A stretch of DNA of 64,000 nucleotides from Pseudomonas azerbaijanoccidentalis (GCF_019145495.1 NZ_JAHSTU010000003.1:698139-762138); one strand, 5' to 3'. Shown: positions 43,890 through 53,380, counted from the first letter of the stretch. Notes: generated by a model not told the origin, from the sequence alone. Made by a program: numbers and translations.

Positions 43890-44047
43890 GATGATGAACC
43901 GTTGTTTTTTTTGAGTAGCATTAGTTAACTCAATGCACATGAAGTAGCCTGGATGCGTTTTGGCTATCCGCTACCGTACAAGCCAGCACAGCCAGGTTTG
44001 TCTTGCACAAAGTCAACGAAACCGAGATTGGACATCAAGGTGTCGAC

Positions 44048-44842
44048 TCAGAGAATTGAACGAAAAGTGCCGCCCTCAACACGCACGGCGGCACCATTTG
44101 ATGCGGCACCAAGCGGGCTGACCAGAAGGGCAACCATTGCCGCAACTTCATCGGCCTCGATCATCCGGGCGATCAGCGAGCTGGGTCGATACGTGTTGAA
44201 AAAGTGCGATTCGATCTCGGCATCACTCATCCCTGGCCTCGGAGCAGTCTGCCTTAGGTAACTCACGATGCCTTCCGAGCGGGTGGCCGCCGGCAGCACG
44301 CTGTTGACGGTAACACCGGTACCCTTGGTTAGTTCGGCCATTCCCCGGGAAAGGGCAAGCTGCGCTGATTTGCTCACGCCGTAATGCACCATGTCCGGCG
44401 GGGTGAATGCACCGACTTCGCTTGACATGAAAATCACGCGACCCCAATTCTTCGCGAGCATTCGTGAAAAGTAATGGCGCGACAGACGAACTCCAGACAT
44501 CAGGTTGACGTCGATCATTTGATGCCAGTCTTCATCTGTGATATCGGCGAACGGCTTGGCCTCGTAAAAACCGAGGTTGTTCACGAGAATGTCTGTGTCC
44601 GGCTGTGCTTCGATAAGTCTGGCAACACCTTGGGTTTCGCTCACATCGGCAACGATCGTCTTGACGTTGCTTCCGGGGGCTACAGCCGCGATCTGCGCTG
44701 CGGCATCGTCAAGCTTGTCTTTACTTCTACCGGTGATCGTGACTGCCGCGCCTTCGCTGGCCAACGTTTTAGCGATGGCCAGACCAATGCCGGCCGTCGC
44801 ACCCGTAATGATGGCTGTTTTGTCGGTGAGTTGCAGATTCAT
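44048..44842 (-). CDS. Short-chain dehydrogenase/reductase
   Basis: A 264-aa classical SDR. It has TGATAGIGLAIAKTLASEG at residues 12-30, NNLGFYE in place of the common NNAG, the active-site Ser of FMSSEV and YGVSKSAQ with Tyr and Lys. The start at 44842 (MNLQLTDK) has GGAG 9 nt upstream; an ATG three codons earlier abuts that site. An insertion after the active site (PAATRSEGIVSYLRQTAPRPGMSDAEIESHFF) is larger than in most SDRs. It is followed upstream by a broken PfpI gene, so operon context is lost. The substrate is unknown. Confidence 0.88.
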   Translation of the reverse strand: MNLQLTDKTAIITGATAGIGLAIAKTLASEGAAVTITGRSKDKLDDAAAQIAAVAPGSNVKTIVADVSETQGVARLIEAQPDTDILVNNLGFYEAKPFADITDEDWHQMIDVNLMSGVRLSRHYFSRMLAKNWGRVIFMSSEVGAFTPPDMVHYGVSKSAQLALSRGMAELTKGTGVTVNSVLPAATRSEGIVSYLRQTAPRPGMSDAEIESHFFNTYRPSSLIARMIEADEVAAMVALLVSPLGAASNGAAVRVEGGTFRSIL

Positions 44843-44914
44843 GGTTTCCATCTCCAGCAGTTGGCATAGCAGTGAACTTGTTTCAACGTATACCTAGATT
44901 CAATTAAGGTGCTT

Positions 44915-45429
44915 CAGTAATTAGCCTGCTGCTCCGAGTCCAGAGGCCGGCCGAGTCATATACTGTAACCAGCTCGCGGTCTGTCACTATGTGCGCTGCA
45001 AGTGGTACCTGATTGGTGCTATGGGCGTCACCATCGCATTGCTGCGCGATTACACCGTCGAGCATTCATTTGACATAGTCCGACAGCACAGCTAGAACTT
45101 TGTAAGTCTTAGCACTGAAACCCACTACGCTGATGGCGATATCGTGTCCTGGCCACCACAAAGAAAATAGCGCCGTAATTCGAAGCTTCGACATCGGCGA
45201 ACCGTCTGGTCTGACGAAGTGTTTGATGGAAGGATTTGTCATTCCAATAGCGGGCGTTGACTTGATCCTCTAAATTCAGGTCATCGATCGGCGTCTCGCC
45301 GCCCTCAAAGGAGGCGAGCTCGGTTGAGATGCTGGCAGCCGCGAATTCAGCCAGTGACTCTGTCCGCTCTCCGTAGAAGCAACCGGTGGTCGAGCCTTCG
45401 GTTGAGTGACTGATTAGCACCATCAGCAC
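44915..45429 (-). pseudogene. Broken DJ-1/PfpI family gene
   Basis: The N-terminal part reads MLMVLISHSTEGSTTG...FAAASISTELASFEGGETPIDD and SFHQTLRQTRRFADVEASNYGAIFFV, which matches the start of HchA/PfpI-like proteins, then leaves frame where GGHGTMWD would be expected and stops at 45109. Further on another frame gives LAAHIVTDRELVTVYDSA, equivalent to the C-terminal HVVIDRELITGQNP of the intact relative at 18877-19734. The central part with the catalytic Cys is lost. It is a decayed relative, not a copy of that gene at DNA level. Confidence 0.7.
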
Positions 45430-45869
45430 AAATTTTCCGGAGAGTATGGAAGATATTACCGACTCTTGGAGAGAAGGTAGTTGGTAGGCGTCACTACCTG
45501 CTACGTGAACTCTAACGATACCTTTGTCGAGGATAAACTTCCTATGGGGAACAATACTTGTTCTTTTGAGGGTAAGGTTGATGTTTGACTTCTCCTATAG
45601 CGTGAGGCTGAGAAGGCTGGCAACTCGTGTTACCGCCAAGGAGTGAGCCTAGGTCATTTTTTCAAATCCCTTGTTACGCTTTTAAGCCGGAAGAGATGGG
45701 CTTTTACATGAGAGCCCAATGCAGACGCAGCGCGCTCATTGGAGAGTTATTCGCGAAAATGGGTGCAGAAAAACAAAATCTATCTAATTGTTAGAATTAT
45801 ATTTTAACAATCAACAAAGCTTTGTATGACTGAGGGATTACAGCCAATGGGGGTAGATAACCACTTGAA
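45430..45869. other. Intergenic region with an AT-rich inverted repeat
   Basis: About 440 bp without a supported gene between the broken PfpI gene and the transposase remnant. At 45787-45811 ATTGTTA and TAACAAT form a 7-bp inverted repeat with an 11-nt loop. It is probably insertion-associated sequence. Confidence 0.45.
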
Positions 45870-46596
45870 AAGCCTTGCCCGTTTGGCCTACGAAGGTTGG
45901 CGGCACTGGAATCGTCGGCTACAACGTGCAGACAGCGGTCGATACCCAGCACCATCTGATCGCTGCTCATGAGGTCGCCAACGTCGGCTCCGACCGCGAT
46001 CAACTCAGCTCGATGGCCAAGCAGGCCCGCGAAGCGATGGCGCCAGAAGCGCTGTCGGTAGTGGCTGATAGAGGCTATTTCAAAAGCGAAGAAATCCAAG
46101 CTTGTCACGATGCCAAAAATAACCGCCTATGGGCCCAACCCGATGACCTCCGGAGCCAAGGCTGACGGGCGTTTCAATAACGATGCCCTCATCTATGACG
46201 CGGCAAAAAACGAATGCATTTGCTCGACTGGAGAGGCGCTGTTCTGGCGCTATACCAATGTTGAAAAAAACCTGATGTTGCACCGTTACTGGAGTTCGAA
46301 ATGCCGGGGCTACGCCATGAAACCGCAGTGCACACTGAGTACGGAGCGGTGAGTCCGGCGCTGGGAACATTTAGCCGTGCTGGAGGAAATGCAGATCCCG
46401 CTGAGCAACGCGCCGGAGATGATGCGAATCCGAAAACGGACTGTTGAGCATCCCTTTGAGACGCTCAAACAATGGATAGGTACAACACGTCCTGACCCGA
46501 AAGCTTAACGGGGTAAGTGCAGAGATGAGCCTGAATGTGCTTGTCTACAATCTGAAAAAGGTTATGAAAATCATCGGCACCCCTAGCGGCTGCTGA
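45870..46596 (+). pseudogene. Decayed IS1182-family transposase
   Basis: Successive frames encode GTGIVGYNVQTAVDTQHHLIAAHEVANVGSDRDQL, EALSVVADRGYFKSEEI, PMTSGAKADGRFNNDALIYD, TVEHPFETLKQWIG and EMSLNVLVYNLKKVMKIIG, in the order of the C-terminal DDE half of IS1182 transposases. At least two frameshifts and one stop break it, and the N-terminal half is absent. No terminal inverted repeats were recognised, so the element is incomplete and immobile. Confidence 0.85.
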
Positions 46597-46875
46597 GCCC
46601 TACAAACTGTTCCTGGAAAACGTCGTAGCCTTGATCATTTTGCAAAACCTAAGCACGGTCTCCTAGTGTCGCTATAGAAAACCCGATTTAGCGTTTTTAC
46701 ACACTCTGGGCCGATTTCTGCCTGACGTGACCGGTTGAATTCAAAGCCGATTGCTGCCTATTCAGAATTCATGCAGTCAATTTCGGTATCTCCTAATGAA
46801 TCACCTTAAGTCCGGCAAAGTGGTGGTCACAGACTTGTCTTACCCAGTGCTGGCTTCCCTGCCAGCGCTGTCTGT

Positions 46876-47892
46876 TCAGACGAGTGTCGGCGCGTCTTCG
46901 CGGATCAACCCGGCTTGCTTGAGGCTTGTCCAGAATTCGCCGGGGATAGGGTGGCTGAACCATTCCACGTTCTTGTCGATCTGGCTCAGCGTGCGGGTAC
47001 CCGCGACAAACGAAGCGACCGCAGGGTGGGACACCACAAATTGCATAGCGGCAGCCGGAAGTGGTACTTCATAGTCCCGGCAGATCGATTCGATGGCGCG
47101 AACTTTTTCCAGTATTGCAGCGGGGGCGGGGGCATAGTTGTAACGAGCGCCCTGGACAGCGCCGGTGGCCAGAATGCCGGAATTGAAGCCTCCGCCGACC
47201 AACACCGAAGCGCCACGTTCCTCACACAGCGGCAGAAACGAATCCAGGGATTCCTGTTCCAGGAGGGTGTAGCGACCCGCCATCAGGAAACAGTCAAAAT
47301 CACGCTGCTTCAAGGCTTCATGGCAGACCTGCCATTCGTTTACGCCAACCCCGATCGCTTTCACAACGCCTTGGTCGCGCAGCGACTCCAGCGCTCTCCA
47401 GGCGCCATCCATGGCCTGTGCGAACACTTCAGGCTGATCGGCACCGCGGGTGAACACATCGATGTCGTGGATAAAGCAGATGTCGATGCGCTCCAGCGCC
47501 AGGCGCTGCAGTGAGTCCTCGAACGAGCGCATGGTGCCGTCGTAGCTGTAGTCGAAAATCATCTCGTTGGGGGCGGCATTGTTCCAGGGATTGAAATCGA
47601 TCTGCGCGCGCGGCTTGGCTTTGAGAACGCGACCGACCTTGGACGAGATGACGAATTCATCGCGCGGCTTCCAGCGCAGCGAATGCCCGGTGCGAAGTTC
47701 GGCCAACCCGTGGCCATACATGGGCGCGGTATCGAACAGGCGTACGCCACCTTCCCAGGCTCGCTGGAACATGACGTCGGAGGTGGCTTCATCGGTGGGT
47801 GCGAACAAGTTGCCGACCGGCGAGGTGCCGAACGCAAGGCTTGAGACTTCCAGGTCGACTCGGCCGAGTTTTCTTTTTGTTGACGGCTGCAT
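46876..47892 (-). CDS. Aldo/keto reductase (D-threo-aldose 1-dehydrogenase-like)
   Basis: A 338-aa NAD(P)-dependent oxidoreductase of the AKR superfamily with the catalytic tetrad Asp54, Tyr59, Lys85 and His142 (FDTAPMYG, SSKVGR, CFIHDID). It matches the bacterial subgroup that includes L-fucose / D-threo-aldose 1-dehydrogenase and pyridoxal 4-dehydrogenase, which oxidise a sugar or hemiacetal to a lactone. It is the last gene of a six-gene minus operon, 32 nt after the ExuT-like transporter. In that operon it would oxidise the imported sugar-like substrate or an aldehyde intermediate; this is inference. Confidence 0.9.
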   Translation of the reverse strand: MQPSTKRKLGRVDLEVSSLAFGTSPVGNLFAPTDEATSDVMFQRAWEGGVRLFDTAPMYGHGLAELRTGHSLRWKPRDEFVISSKVGRVLKAKPRAQIDFNPWNNAAPNEMIFDYSYDGTMRSFEDSLQRLALERIDICFIHDIDVFTRGADQPEVFAQAMDGAWRALESLRDQGVVKAIGVGVNEWQVCHEALKQRDFDCFLMAGRYTLLEQESLDSFLPLCEERGASVLVGGGFNSGILATGAVQGARYNYAPAPAAILEKVRAIESICRDYEVPLPAAAMQFVVSHPAVASFVAGTRTLSQIDKNVEWFSHPIPGEFWTSLKQAGLIREDAPTLV

Positions 47893-47924
47893 GCGTGGAT
47901 CTCCAGAAATGGCAGGTTAGGGAA

Positions 47925-49247
47925 TTACCTTGAGGTTTTGCTGGTTTGCTGTGGGGTGAATCGCGAATCCGGTGATTGCGTGGCGATACTGGCCGGCGCA
48001 GGCGCGCCGTCGATCAACCGCATGGCCACCCAGGCCACCAGGTAGGCGCTGGCACACAGGATGAAGAGAATGTTGTAGCCCAGGTTCAATTGTTCCAATG
48101 CCTTGTAGTGGTCTAGGACGAGGCCGATGATCAACGGAAAGATCATGCCCCCCACCGAGCCTGCGGTGCTGCCGATGCCCATGACCGAGGCCACCTGGGA
48201 GCGGGGAAAGTTGTCGGCAACCGTGGTGAAAATGTTCGCTGACCAACCTTGGTGGGCAGCGGCCGCCAGGCTCAGCAGCGCCACCATGGTCCACAGGTTG
48301 TCGATATAGCTGGAGGCTGCCAGAGGGGTGACCAGCACGGCCATGCACAACATGACATTGCGCCGGGCACGCTGTACCGGCCATCCCGCGCCGATCAGGC
48401 GCGAAGACAGCCAGCCGCCAGCGACACTGCCCACGGACGTGGCGCAATAGACGATCATCAGGGGCAGTGCCAGGTCCGCGAGGCTCAGGCCGAAGCGCGA
48501 GGTGAAATAAGAAGGCAGCCAGAACAGCATGAACCACCAGATGGGGTCGGTGAGAAACTTGCCCGCGATGAATGCCCATGTGGCGCGCAACGTCAGCAAC
48601 GTGCGCCATTTCACGGCATGCTCGGGCTCAGCGTTGACGTCCTGGTTGATGTAGGCCAATTCCGTGACGGATACGCGCGGATGGGCGCCAGGCTTGTCGT
48701 AGAACAACTTCCAGAAGATCAACCAGACAAAACCGGTGAGCCCGGTCACCACGAACGCGGCCTGCCATCCGTAATGGCTGGCCAACCAGGGCACGCAGGC
48801 TGGCGCGAGAATGGCGCCGATGCTGGTGCCGGCCGTGAGGATGCCCACGGCCAGGGCGCGCTCCTTCTTGGGGAACCATTCGGAGACGGCCTTGATCGCC
48901 GCCGGGAAGTTGCCGGACTCTCCCAGCCCGAGCAGGGCGCGCATGATCATGAAGCTGAAGGTCGATTGCGCCGCCGCGTGGCCCACCGCTGCCAGGCTCC
49001 AGACCGCCAGGCACAAGCCGTAGCCAAGCTTGGTGCCCAGGCGGTCGATCAGTCGACCGAAAATCAGCAGTCCGGCGGCATAGCACGCCTGGAAGACCAC
49101 CACCAGATAACTATAGTCAGTCTCGCTCCAATGGAATTGCAGTTCAAGCACGGGCTTGAGCAGGCCCAGCACCTGGCGGTCCAGGTAGTTGATGGTGGTG
49201 GCGAAGAACAACAGCGCGCAAATTTTCCAGCGATAGGGGTGGGTCAT
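47925..49247 (-). CDS. MFS transporter of the anion:cation symporter family (ExuT-like)
   Basis: A 12-helix proton symporter of 440 aa. The N-terminal INYLDRQVLGLLKPVL and the loop RLIDRLGTKLGYGLCLAVWSLAAVGHA are those of the hexuronate transporter ExuT; LGLGESGNFPAAIKAVSEWFPKKERALAVGI completes the family pattern. Substrates in this family are hexuronates, sugar acids, phthalates and similar anions. It lies 48 nt after the TIM-barrel isomerase-like gene. As the regulon also has an ABC importer, two forms of the substrate, one neutral and one acidic, may be taken up. Confidence 0.92.
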   Translation of the reverse strand: MTHPYRWKICALLFFATTINYLDRQVLGLLKPVLELQFHWSETDYSYLVVVFQACYAAGLLIFGRLIDRLGTKLGYGLCLAVWSLAAVGHAAAQSTFSFMIMRALLGLGESGNFPAAIKAVSEWFPKKERALAVGILTAGTSIGAILAPACVPWLASHYGWQAAFVVTGLTGFVWLIFWKLFYDKPGAHPRVSVTELAYINQDVNAEPEHAVKWRTLLTLRATWAFIAGKFLTDPIWWFMLFWLPSYFTSRFGLSLADLALPLMIVYCATSVGSVAGGWLSSRLIGAGWPVQRARRNVMLCMAVLVTPLAASSYIDNLWTMVALLSLAAAAHQGWSANIFTTVADNFPRSQVASVMGIGSTAGSVGGMIFPLIIGLVLDHYKALEQLNLGYNILFILCASAYLVAWVAMRLIDGAPAPASIATQSPDSRFTPQQTSKTSR

Positions 49248-49295
49248 GGGGCGGTCTCGTTTCTTGTTGTTTTGACGGCGTGCGCGGGCAGCTGG

Positions 49296-50153
49296 TCAGC
49301 ACACGTCTTGCAGGCGTTGTGCGCAGGTATCCAGCACCTGGGCCTCATCGCATGTCCACCAGTGGTCGCGGGAAAAGATCTCCACTTCCACGTGGCCTCG
49401 GTACCCCGCAGCTTCAGCGCTTCGCCGGATGCCACGCAGATCGATCACGCCATCGCCCATCATGCCCCGGTCCAGCAGCATGTCCCGGGTTGGCACCAGC
49501 CAGTCCGAGACGTGCAGGCCGAGGATGCGGCGCTGGCGGCCGGCGCGCTGAATCTGCTGGCGAAGCCTGGGGTCCCACCAGCAGTGGTAGGCGTCAATGG
49601 CGACGCCCAGCGACTGGAAACCGCCCGGCTCGATCTGCTCGCACAAGTCCAGCGCCTGTTCCAGCGTGGACAAGCAGGAGCGGTCGGCGGCATACATCGG
49701 GTGCAGGGGTTCAAGGGCCAGGGGCACGCCGTAGCTGCGGGCCTGGTCGCGCAACATCGAAATGCCTTCGGCCACTTGGGCGCGGGCTCCGGCAATGTCC
49801 CTGGAACCCTCGGGCACACCGCCCACGACCATGACGAAACATTCGGCCTGAAGCTCCGAGGCCTCGGCGATAGCCGCGCAGTTGTCCAGCAGTGCAGCCT
49901 TGAACCCTTTGCTGTCCCGGGCAGTAAGGTAGGTAGACCGACAGTAGGCGTTGACCTTCAGGCCGCTGTCGCACAATTGCCGGCGAACGGCGTTCAGGTC
50001 CTGGCCTTCCATGTCTCGTCGCCAGGGCGCAACGGCACCAAAACCGGCCCTGGCGATCAGGTCCAGGGTCTTCTGGATGGGCAAGCGATGGCCGAGGGTG
50101 GCGGTGTTGATCGAGCACAGGTCCAGTCGATTGACCAATGGACGTAGGGGCAT
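49296..50153 (-). CDS. Sugar phosphate isomerase/epimerase family protein (AP endonuclease 2-like TIM barrel)
   Basis: A 285-aa metal-dependent TIM barrel of the xylose isomerase-like family. Metal-ligand candidates are the Glu of ALEPLHPMYAAD, Asp-His in VAIDAYHCWWDPRL, the Asp of GDGVIDLRGI and the Glu of GHVEVEIFSRDHWW. Family members isomerise, epimerise or dehydrate sugars and inositol derivatives (IolE, IolI, ketose epimerases). The start at 50153 has AGGAGA upstream. It follows the DUF993 gene by 50 nt on the same strand and the two are probably functionally linked. The substrate is unknown. Confidence 0.88.
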   Translation of the reverse strand: MPLRPLVNRLDLCSINTATLGHRLPIQKTLDLIARAGFGAVAPWRRDMEGQDLNAVRRQLCDSGLKVNAYCRSTYLTARDSKGFKAALLDNCAAIAEASELQAECFVMVVGGVPEGSRDIAGARAQVAEGISMLRDQARSYGVPLALEPLHPMYAADRSCLSTLEQALDLCEQIEPGGFQSLGVAIDAYHCWWDPRLRQQIQRAGRQRRILGLHVSDWLVPTRDMLLDRGMMGDGVIDLRGIRRSAEAAGYRGHVEVEIFSRDHWWTCDEAQVLDTCAQRLQDVC

Positions 50154-50203
50154 CGTATTCTCCTGGGAAAGTTCGCCCGAGCCCATGAGGCCCGGGCCCG
50201 TGA

Positions 50204-51376
50204 CTACGCGTTGACGCCGTGCACCTTCAGCAGTTGTTGCAGGCGCGCGATGGCAAGTTCCGGATGCCTCAGCAGTCCGGCCTGGTCGGCCAATCGGAAC
50301 ACTTCGCAGAAGTAGGCCAGTGGGCGCATGGCCTGGTGACCGTCGAGCATGGTGAAGTGATCCTGATGGCCATTGAGCCAGGCCAGGAACACGACGCCCG
50401 TCTTGTAGTATTGGGTCGGCGCACTGAAGATCAGTCGTGCCAGTGGCAGGGTGGGGGCGAGCAACGCGTTGTAGCGCACCGGGTCACCTTGCTCCAGGGC
50501 GGTCAACGCCTGGGACGCCGCTGGGGCGATGGCATCGAAGATGCCAAGCAATGCGTGGGAGTAGCCCTGTTCATCGCCCTCGATCAGCTCGGGGTAGTTG
50601 AAGTCATCGCCGGTGTACATTTTTACCGATGCCGGCAGTCGGCGGCGCAGGGCGATTTCCTTGTCCTTGTCGAGCAGCGACAGCTTGATGCCGTCGATCT
50701 TGCTTGCGTTTTCGTGAATGATTTCCAGGCAGGTATCCAGCGCTGCTTCAAACCCGGTATTGCCCCAATAGCCCTGCAGGGCAGGGTCGAACATGTCGCC
50801 CAGCCAGTGCAGGATGACCGGGGCCTGGGCATCGCCCAGGACATTACGGTAAACCTGGCGATAGTCTTGCGGGCCCTTGGCCACGCGCGCCAAGGCACGG
50901 CTGGCCATCAGGATGATGCGCCCGCCCACCTTGCCGATGGCTTGATGTTGCTGGTCGTAGGCGCGCAGCACGTCGTCAAGGTTGCGGGCGTCGCCGGCGG
51001 CCAGGTGATCGGTACCGCAGCCGGAAAAGATCAGCGCGTCCTTGATGTCGCTCGTCTCCTCGAGCGTGCGCTGGATCAACTCCAGCGCCGTTGGCCAGTC
51101 CAGGCCCATACCGCGTTGGGCGGTGTCCATGGCCTCGGCAATGCCCAGGCCCTGTTCCAGCAGATAGCGCCGGTAGTGCAGCGTACGTTCCCAATCGATC
51201 GGCGCGGCGGCCCCGGAGTGCCGGGATGCAAGGGGATCGGCCACCACATGGGCGGCGCTGAGCGCGATGCGATGGCTGCTAGCGGGCCTCGGGATGATTG
51301 GCAACGGGGTGCCGACCAGCGAGTAGGGCGCAGTCTTGCCCTGGTCAAACGTCGGCAATTGGATAGTCAGTGACAT
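50204..51376 (-). CDS. DUF993 family protein (dihydrodipicolinate synthase-like barrel)
   Basis: A 390-aa protein that matches DUF993, a family related to class I aldolases of the DapA/NAL fold but without an established reaction. Characteristic stretches are IDWERTLHYRRYLLEQGLGIAEAMDTAQRGMGLDW, LIFSGCGTDHL, GGRIILMASRALARVAKGP, ILHWLGDMFDPALQGYWG and DGIKLSLLDKDKEIALRRRLP, where the Lys of DGIKLSLLDK is a possible Schiff-base residue. It lies between the SDR (18-nt gap) and the isomerase-like gene. An aldolase or lyase step is a reasonable inference from the fold and context, not a demonstrated role. Confidence 0.85.
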   Translation of the reverse strand: MSLTIQLPTFDQGKTAPYSLVGTPLPIIPRPASSHRIALSAAHVVADPLASRHSGAAAPIDWERTLHYRRYLLEQGLGIAEAMDTAQRGMGLDWPTALELIQRTLEETSDIKDALIFSGCGTDHLAAGDARNLDDVLRAYDQQHQAIGKVGGRIILMASRALARVAKGPQDYRQVYRNVLGDAQAPVILHWLGDMFDPALQGYWGNTGFEAALDTCLEIIHENASKIDGIKLSLLDKDKEIALRRRLPASVKMYTGDDFNYPELIEGDEQGYSHALLGIFDAIAPAASQALTALEQGDPVRYNALLAPTLPLARLIFSAPTQYYKTGVVFLAWLNGHQDHFTMLDGHQAMRPLAYFCEVFRLADQAGLLRHPELAIARLQQLLKVHGVNA

Positions 51377-51394
51377 AACGGGGTCTCCGGCAGA

Positions 51395-52165
51395 TCAGAA
51401 TTTTGGAATCAACAGGCCGCCATCGACGGGTACGGCCTGGCCGACGGTATAGGGCAGGCCACCACTGGCCATGGTGGTAATCACCGTTGCCACGTCCTCG
51501 GGCGTGCCCCAGCGCTTGATTGCCGTCAGGCCGCGTTCGATCTCCGCGTCGTAGCGTGCCTTCGACGGCGCGGTCATTTCCGTTGCGATCAGCCCCGGCT
51601 GCACTTCGTACACACCGATACCTTCGTCGGCCAGTCGCACCGCGAACAGGCGCGAGGCCATGGACAGCCCCGCCTTGGAGATACCGTATTCGCCGCGCAG
51701 CACCGACACCGCCTGCACGTTGGAGGAGGTGACGGTGACGATGCAGCGGTGCACCCCTGTCGGCTTGTAAGCCAGCAAACGACGGGCGAAAGCCTGGGTC
51801 AGGAAGAACGTGCCACGGGTGTTGACCCGTTGGCAGCGGTCATAGCTCTCGGGGCTGACTTCCAGCAAGTCACCGCGGCTGGCGACCGAGACGCCGGCGT
51901 TGTTGACCAGGCAGGACAACGGGCCGATGGCCGCCTCAGCCGCATCGATCAAGGCTTCGTGGCGTTCGATGGCGGCAATGTCACCGGCCAGCGCGACGGC
52001 CTTGGACCCCAGGCCGGTCACTGCCTGCAGGGTGGCTTGCAGCGCGTCGTCCACTTGCAGGTCGACCAATGCCAGGTCAAAGCCGGCGTGTGCCAGCGCA
52101 ACTGCGGATGCGCGCCCGATGCCACCGCGTGCGCCGGTCACCAGTGCGGTAGGACGGGTACTCAT
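51395..52165 (-). CDS. Short-chain dehydrogenase/reductase
   Basis: A 256-aa classical SDR with TGARGGIGRASAVALA near residue 10, NNAGVSVAS, the active-site Ser region VTVTSSN and YGISKAGLS with Tyr and Lys, ending with VDGGLLIPKF. It resembles 3-ketoacyl reductase-like SDRs with added sequence at the C terminus (PSKARYDAEIERGLTAIKRWGTPEDVATV). The start overlaps the acyl-CoA dehydrogenase stop by 4 nt (ATGA), so the two are translationally coupled. It could oxidise a hydroxyl formed in the pathway. Confidence 0.9.
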   Translation of the reverse strand: MSTRPTALVTGARGGIGRASAVALAHAGFDLALVDLQVDDALQATLQAVTGLGSKAVALAGDIAAIERHEALIDAAEAAIGPLSCLVNNAGVSVASRGDLLEVSPESYDRCQRVNTRGTFFLTQAFARRLLAYKPTGVHRCIVTVTSSNVQAVSVLRGEYGISKAGLSMASRLFAVRLADEGIGVYEVQPGLIATEMTAPSKARYDAEIERGLTAIKRWGTPEDVATVITTMASGGLPYTVGQAVPVDGGLLIPKF

Positions 52166-53307
52166 GAGCGCCCACCCTTGGTCAGCAGTTCGCGGGCGAT
52201 GATGGTGCGCTGGATCTGGTTGGTGCCTTCGTAGATCTGGGTGATCTTGGCGTCACGGTACAACCGTTCTACCTCGAAACCGCGAATGAAGCCGCTGCCG
52301 CCGAACATCTGCACGGCATTGGCGGTTTGCGCCACCGCCACATCCGCGGCGAAGCATTTGGCCATCGAACAGGCGATGGTGGCGTTGTCATTGGTATCCA
52401 GTCGCTGTGCTGCGTCCTGCACCAGCAGGCGGGCCGCGCGAATGTCCTTGGCCATGTCGGCCAGCATCCATTGCAAACCCTGGTTGTCGGCAATCGGCTT
52501 GCCGAACTGTTTGCGTTGCGGCACGTACTCCAGCGCCGCCTCAAGCCCGGCCTGGGCAATACCCACCGCCAGCGACGCGATGCCCACGCGGCCTTTGTCC
52601 AACGCGCTCATCATGATGTGGAAGCCGCGGCCTTCCTGGCCCAGCAGGGCATCTTCGGCCAGTTCGACGTTATCGAAATTCAGACCGCCGACCTGGGAGG
52701 CACGCTGGCCCATCTTGTGTTCCTTGGGACCTTTGCTGACGCCCGGCAGGTGGCAGTCGACGATGAAAATGCTCATGCCACGCTTGCCCGCCTCGGGGTC
52801 GGTGCGTGCCAGCACGAACGCCAGGTCAGCGACTGGTGCGTTGTGAATCCACAGTTTGGAGCCGTTGAGCTTCCAGCCGTTGGGGGTGCGCACGGCGGTG
52901 GTGCGGATGCCCGACACGTCGGAACCGGCTTCGGCCTCGGTAATGCAATAGGCCGGGTGCTTGTGCGCGCTGAGCAGTTCGGGAAGATAGCGTGCCTGTT
53001 GTTGCGCGGTGCCGTGCACCGAAAGCAGGGTGCCAATCAGTTCCAGCAAACCGCACTGGTCGGCCACTGACGCATAGCCGCGCGACAGCTCTTCCATCAC
53101 CAGGGCGTAGGCCAGGCAGTCCAGCCCGGCGCCACCGAGAGTGTCTGGCACGGTGATGCCGAACAGGCCCAATTCGCCCATCTGCCGGTACAGCGCGGCC
53201 GGGAAGCTTTCTTCGTGGTCGAGTTTTTCGGCGAGGGGGCGCACGGCCTGGTCGGCGAAACGGCGGGCGACATCACGAATCTGCAAGTGAATCTCAGAAA
53301 GTTGCAT
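52162..53307 (-). CDS. Acyl-CoA dehydrogenase
   Basis: A 381-aa FAD enzyme that introduces a 2,3 double bond in an acyl-CoA and passes electrons to ETF. It shows YCITEAEAGSDVSGI, the FAD-binding WIHNAPVADLAFV, and the catalytic base Glu360 in ITQIYEGTNQIQR, all typical of short- or branched-chain members. It is the first gene of the minus operon, with a -35/-10 and the operator TAAATAACCGGTTGGTTACA upstream. An etfB gene at the window edge would supply its electron acceptor. It implies that the substrate, or a product, becomes a CoA thioester. Confidence 0.93.
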   Translation of the reverse strand: MQLSEIHLQIRDVARRFADQAVRPLAEKLDHEESFPAALYRQMGELGLFGITVPDTLGGAGLDCLAYALVMEELSRGYASVADQCGLLELIGTLLSVHGTAQQQARYLPELLSAHKHPAYCITEAEAGSDVSGIRTTAVRTPNGWKLNGSKLWIHNAPVADLAFVLARTDPEAGKRGMSIFIVDCHLPGVSKGPKEHKMGQRASQVGGLNFDNVELAEDALLGQEGRGFHIMMSALDKGRVGIASLAVGIAQAGLEAALEYVPQRKQFGKPIADNQGLQWMLADMAKDIRAARLLVQDAAQRLDTNDNATIACSMAKCFAADVAVAQTANAVQMFGGSGFIRGFEVERLYRDAKITQIYEGTNQIQRTIIARELLTKGGRS

Positions 53308-53380
53308 TGTTTTATTCCTTTCCGGTGAGCAATGAACAGTGGGTTGTTTTCAGTCTCGAGCTGGACTAGAGTGAAAAGCA

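Noticed and set aside
48249..50147. A 632-residue plus-strand open frame
   Set aside because: It lies antisense to the ExuT-like transporter and TIM-barrel genes, has no family motifs and reflects GC-rich third positions of the real minus-strand genes.
50219..51373. A 384-residue plus-strand open frame
   Set aside because: Fully antisense to the DUF993 gene, whose sequence matches a known family in the other direction.
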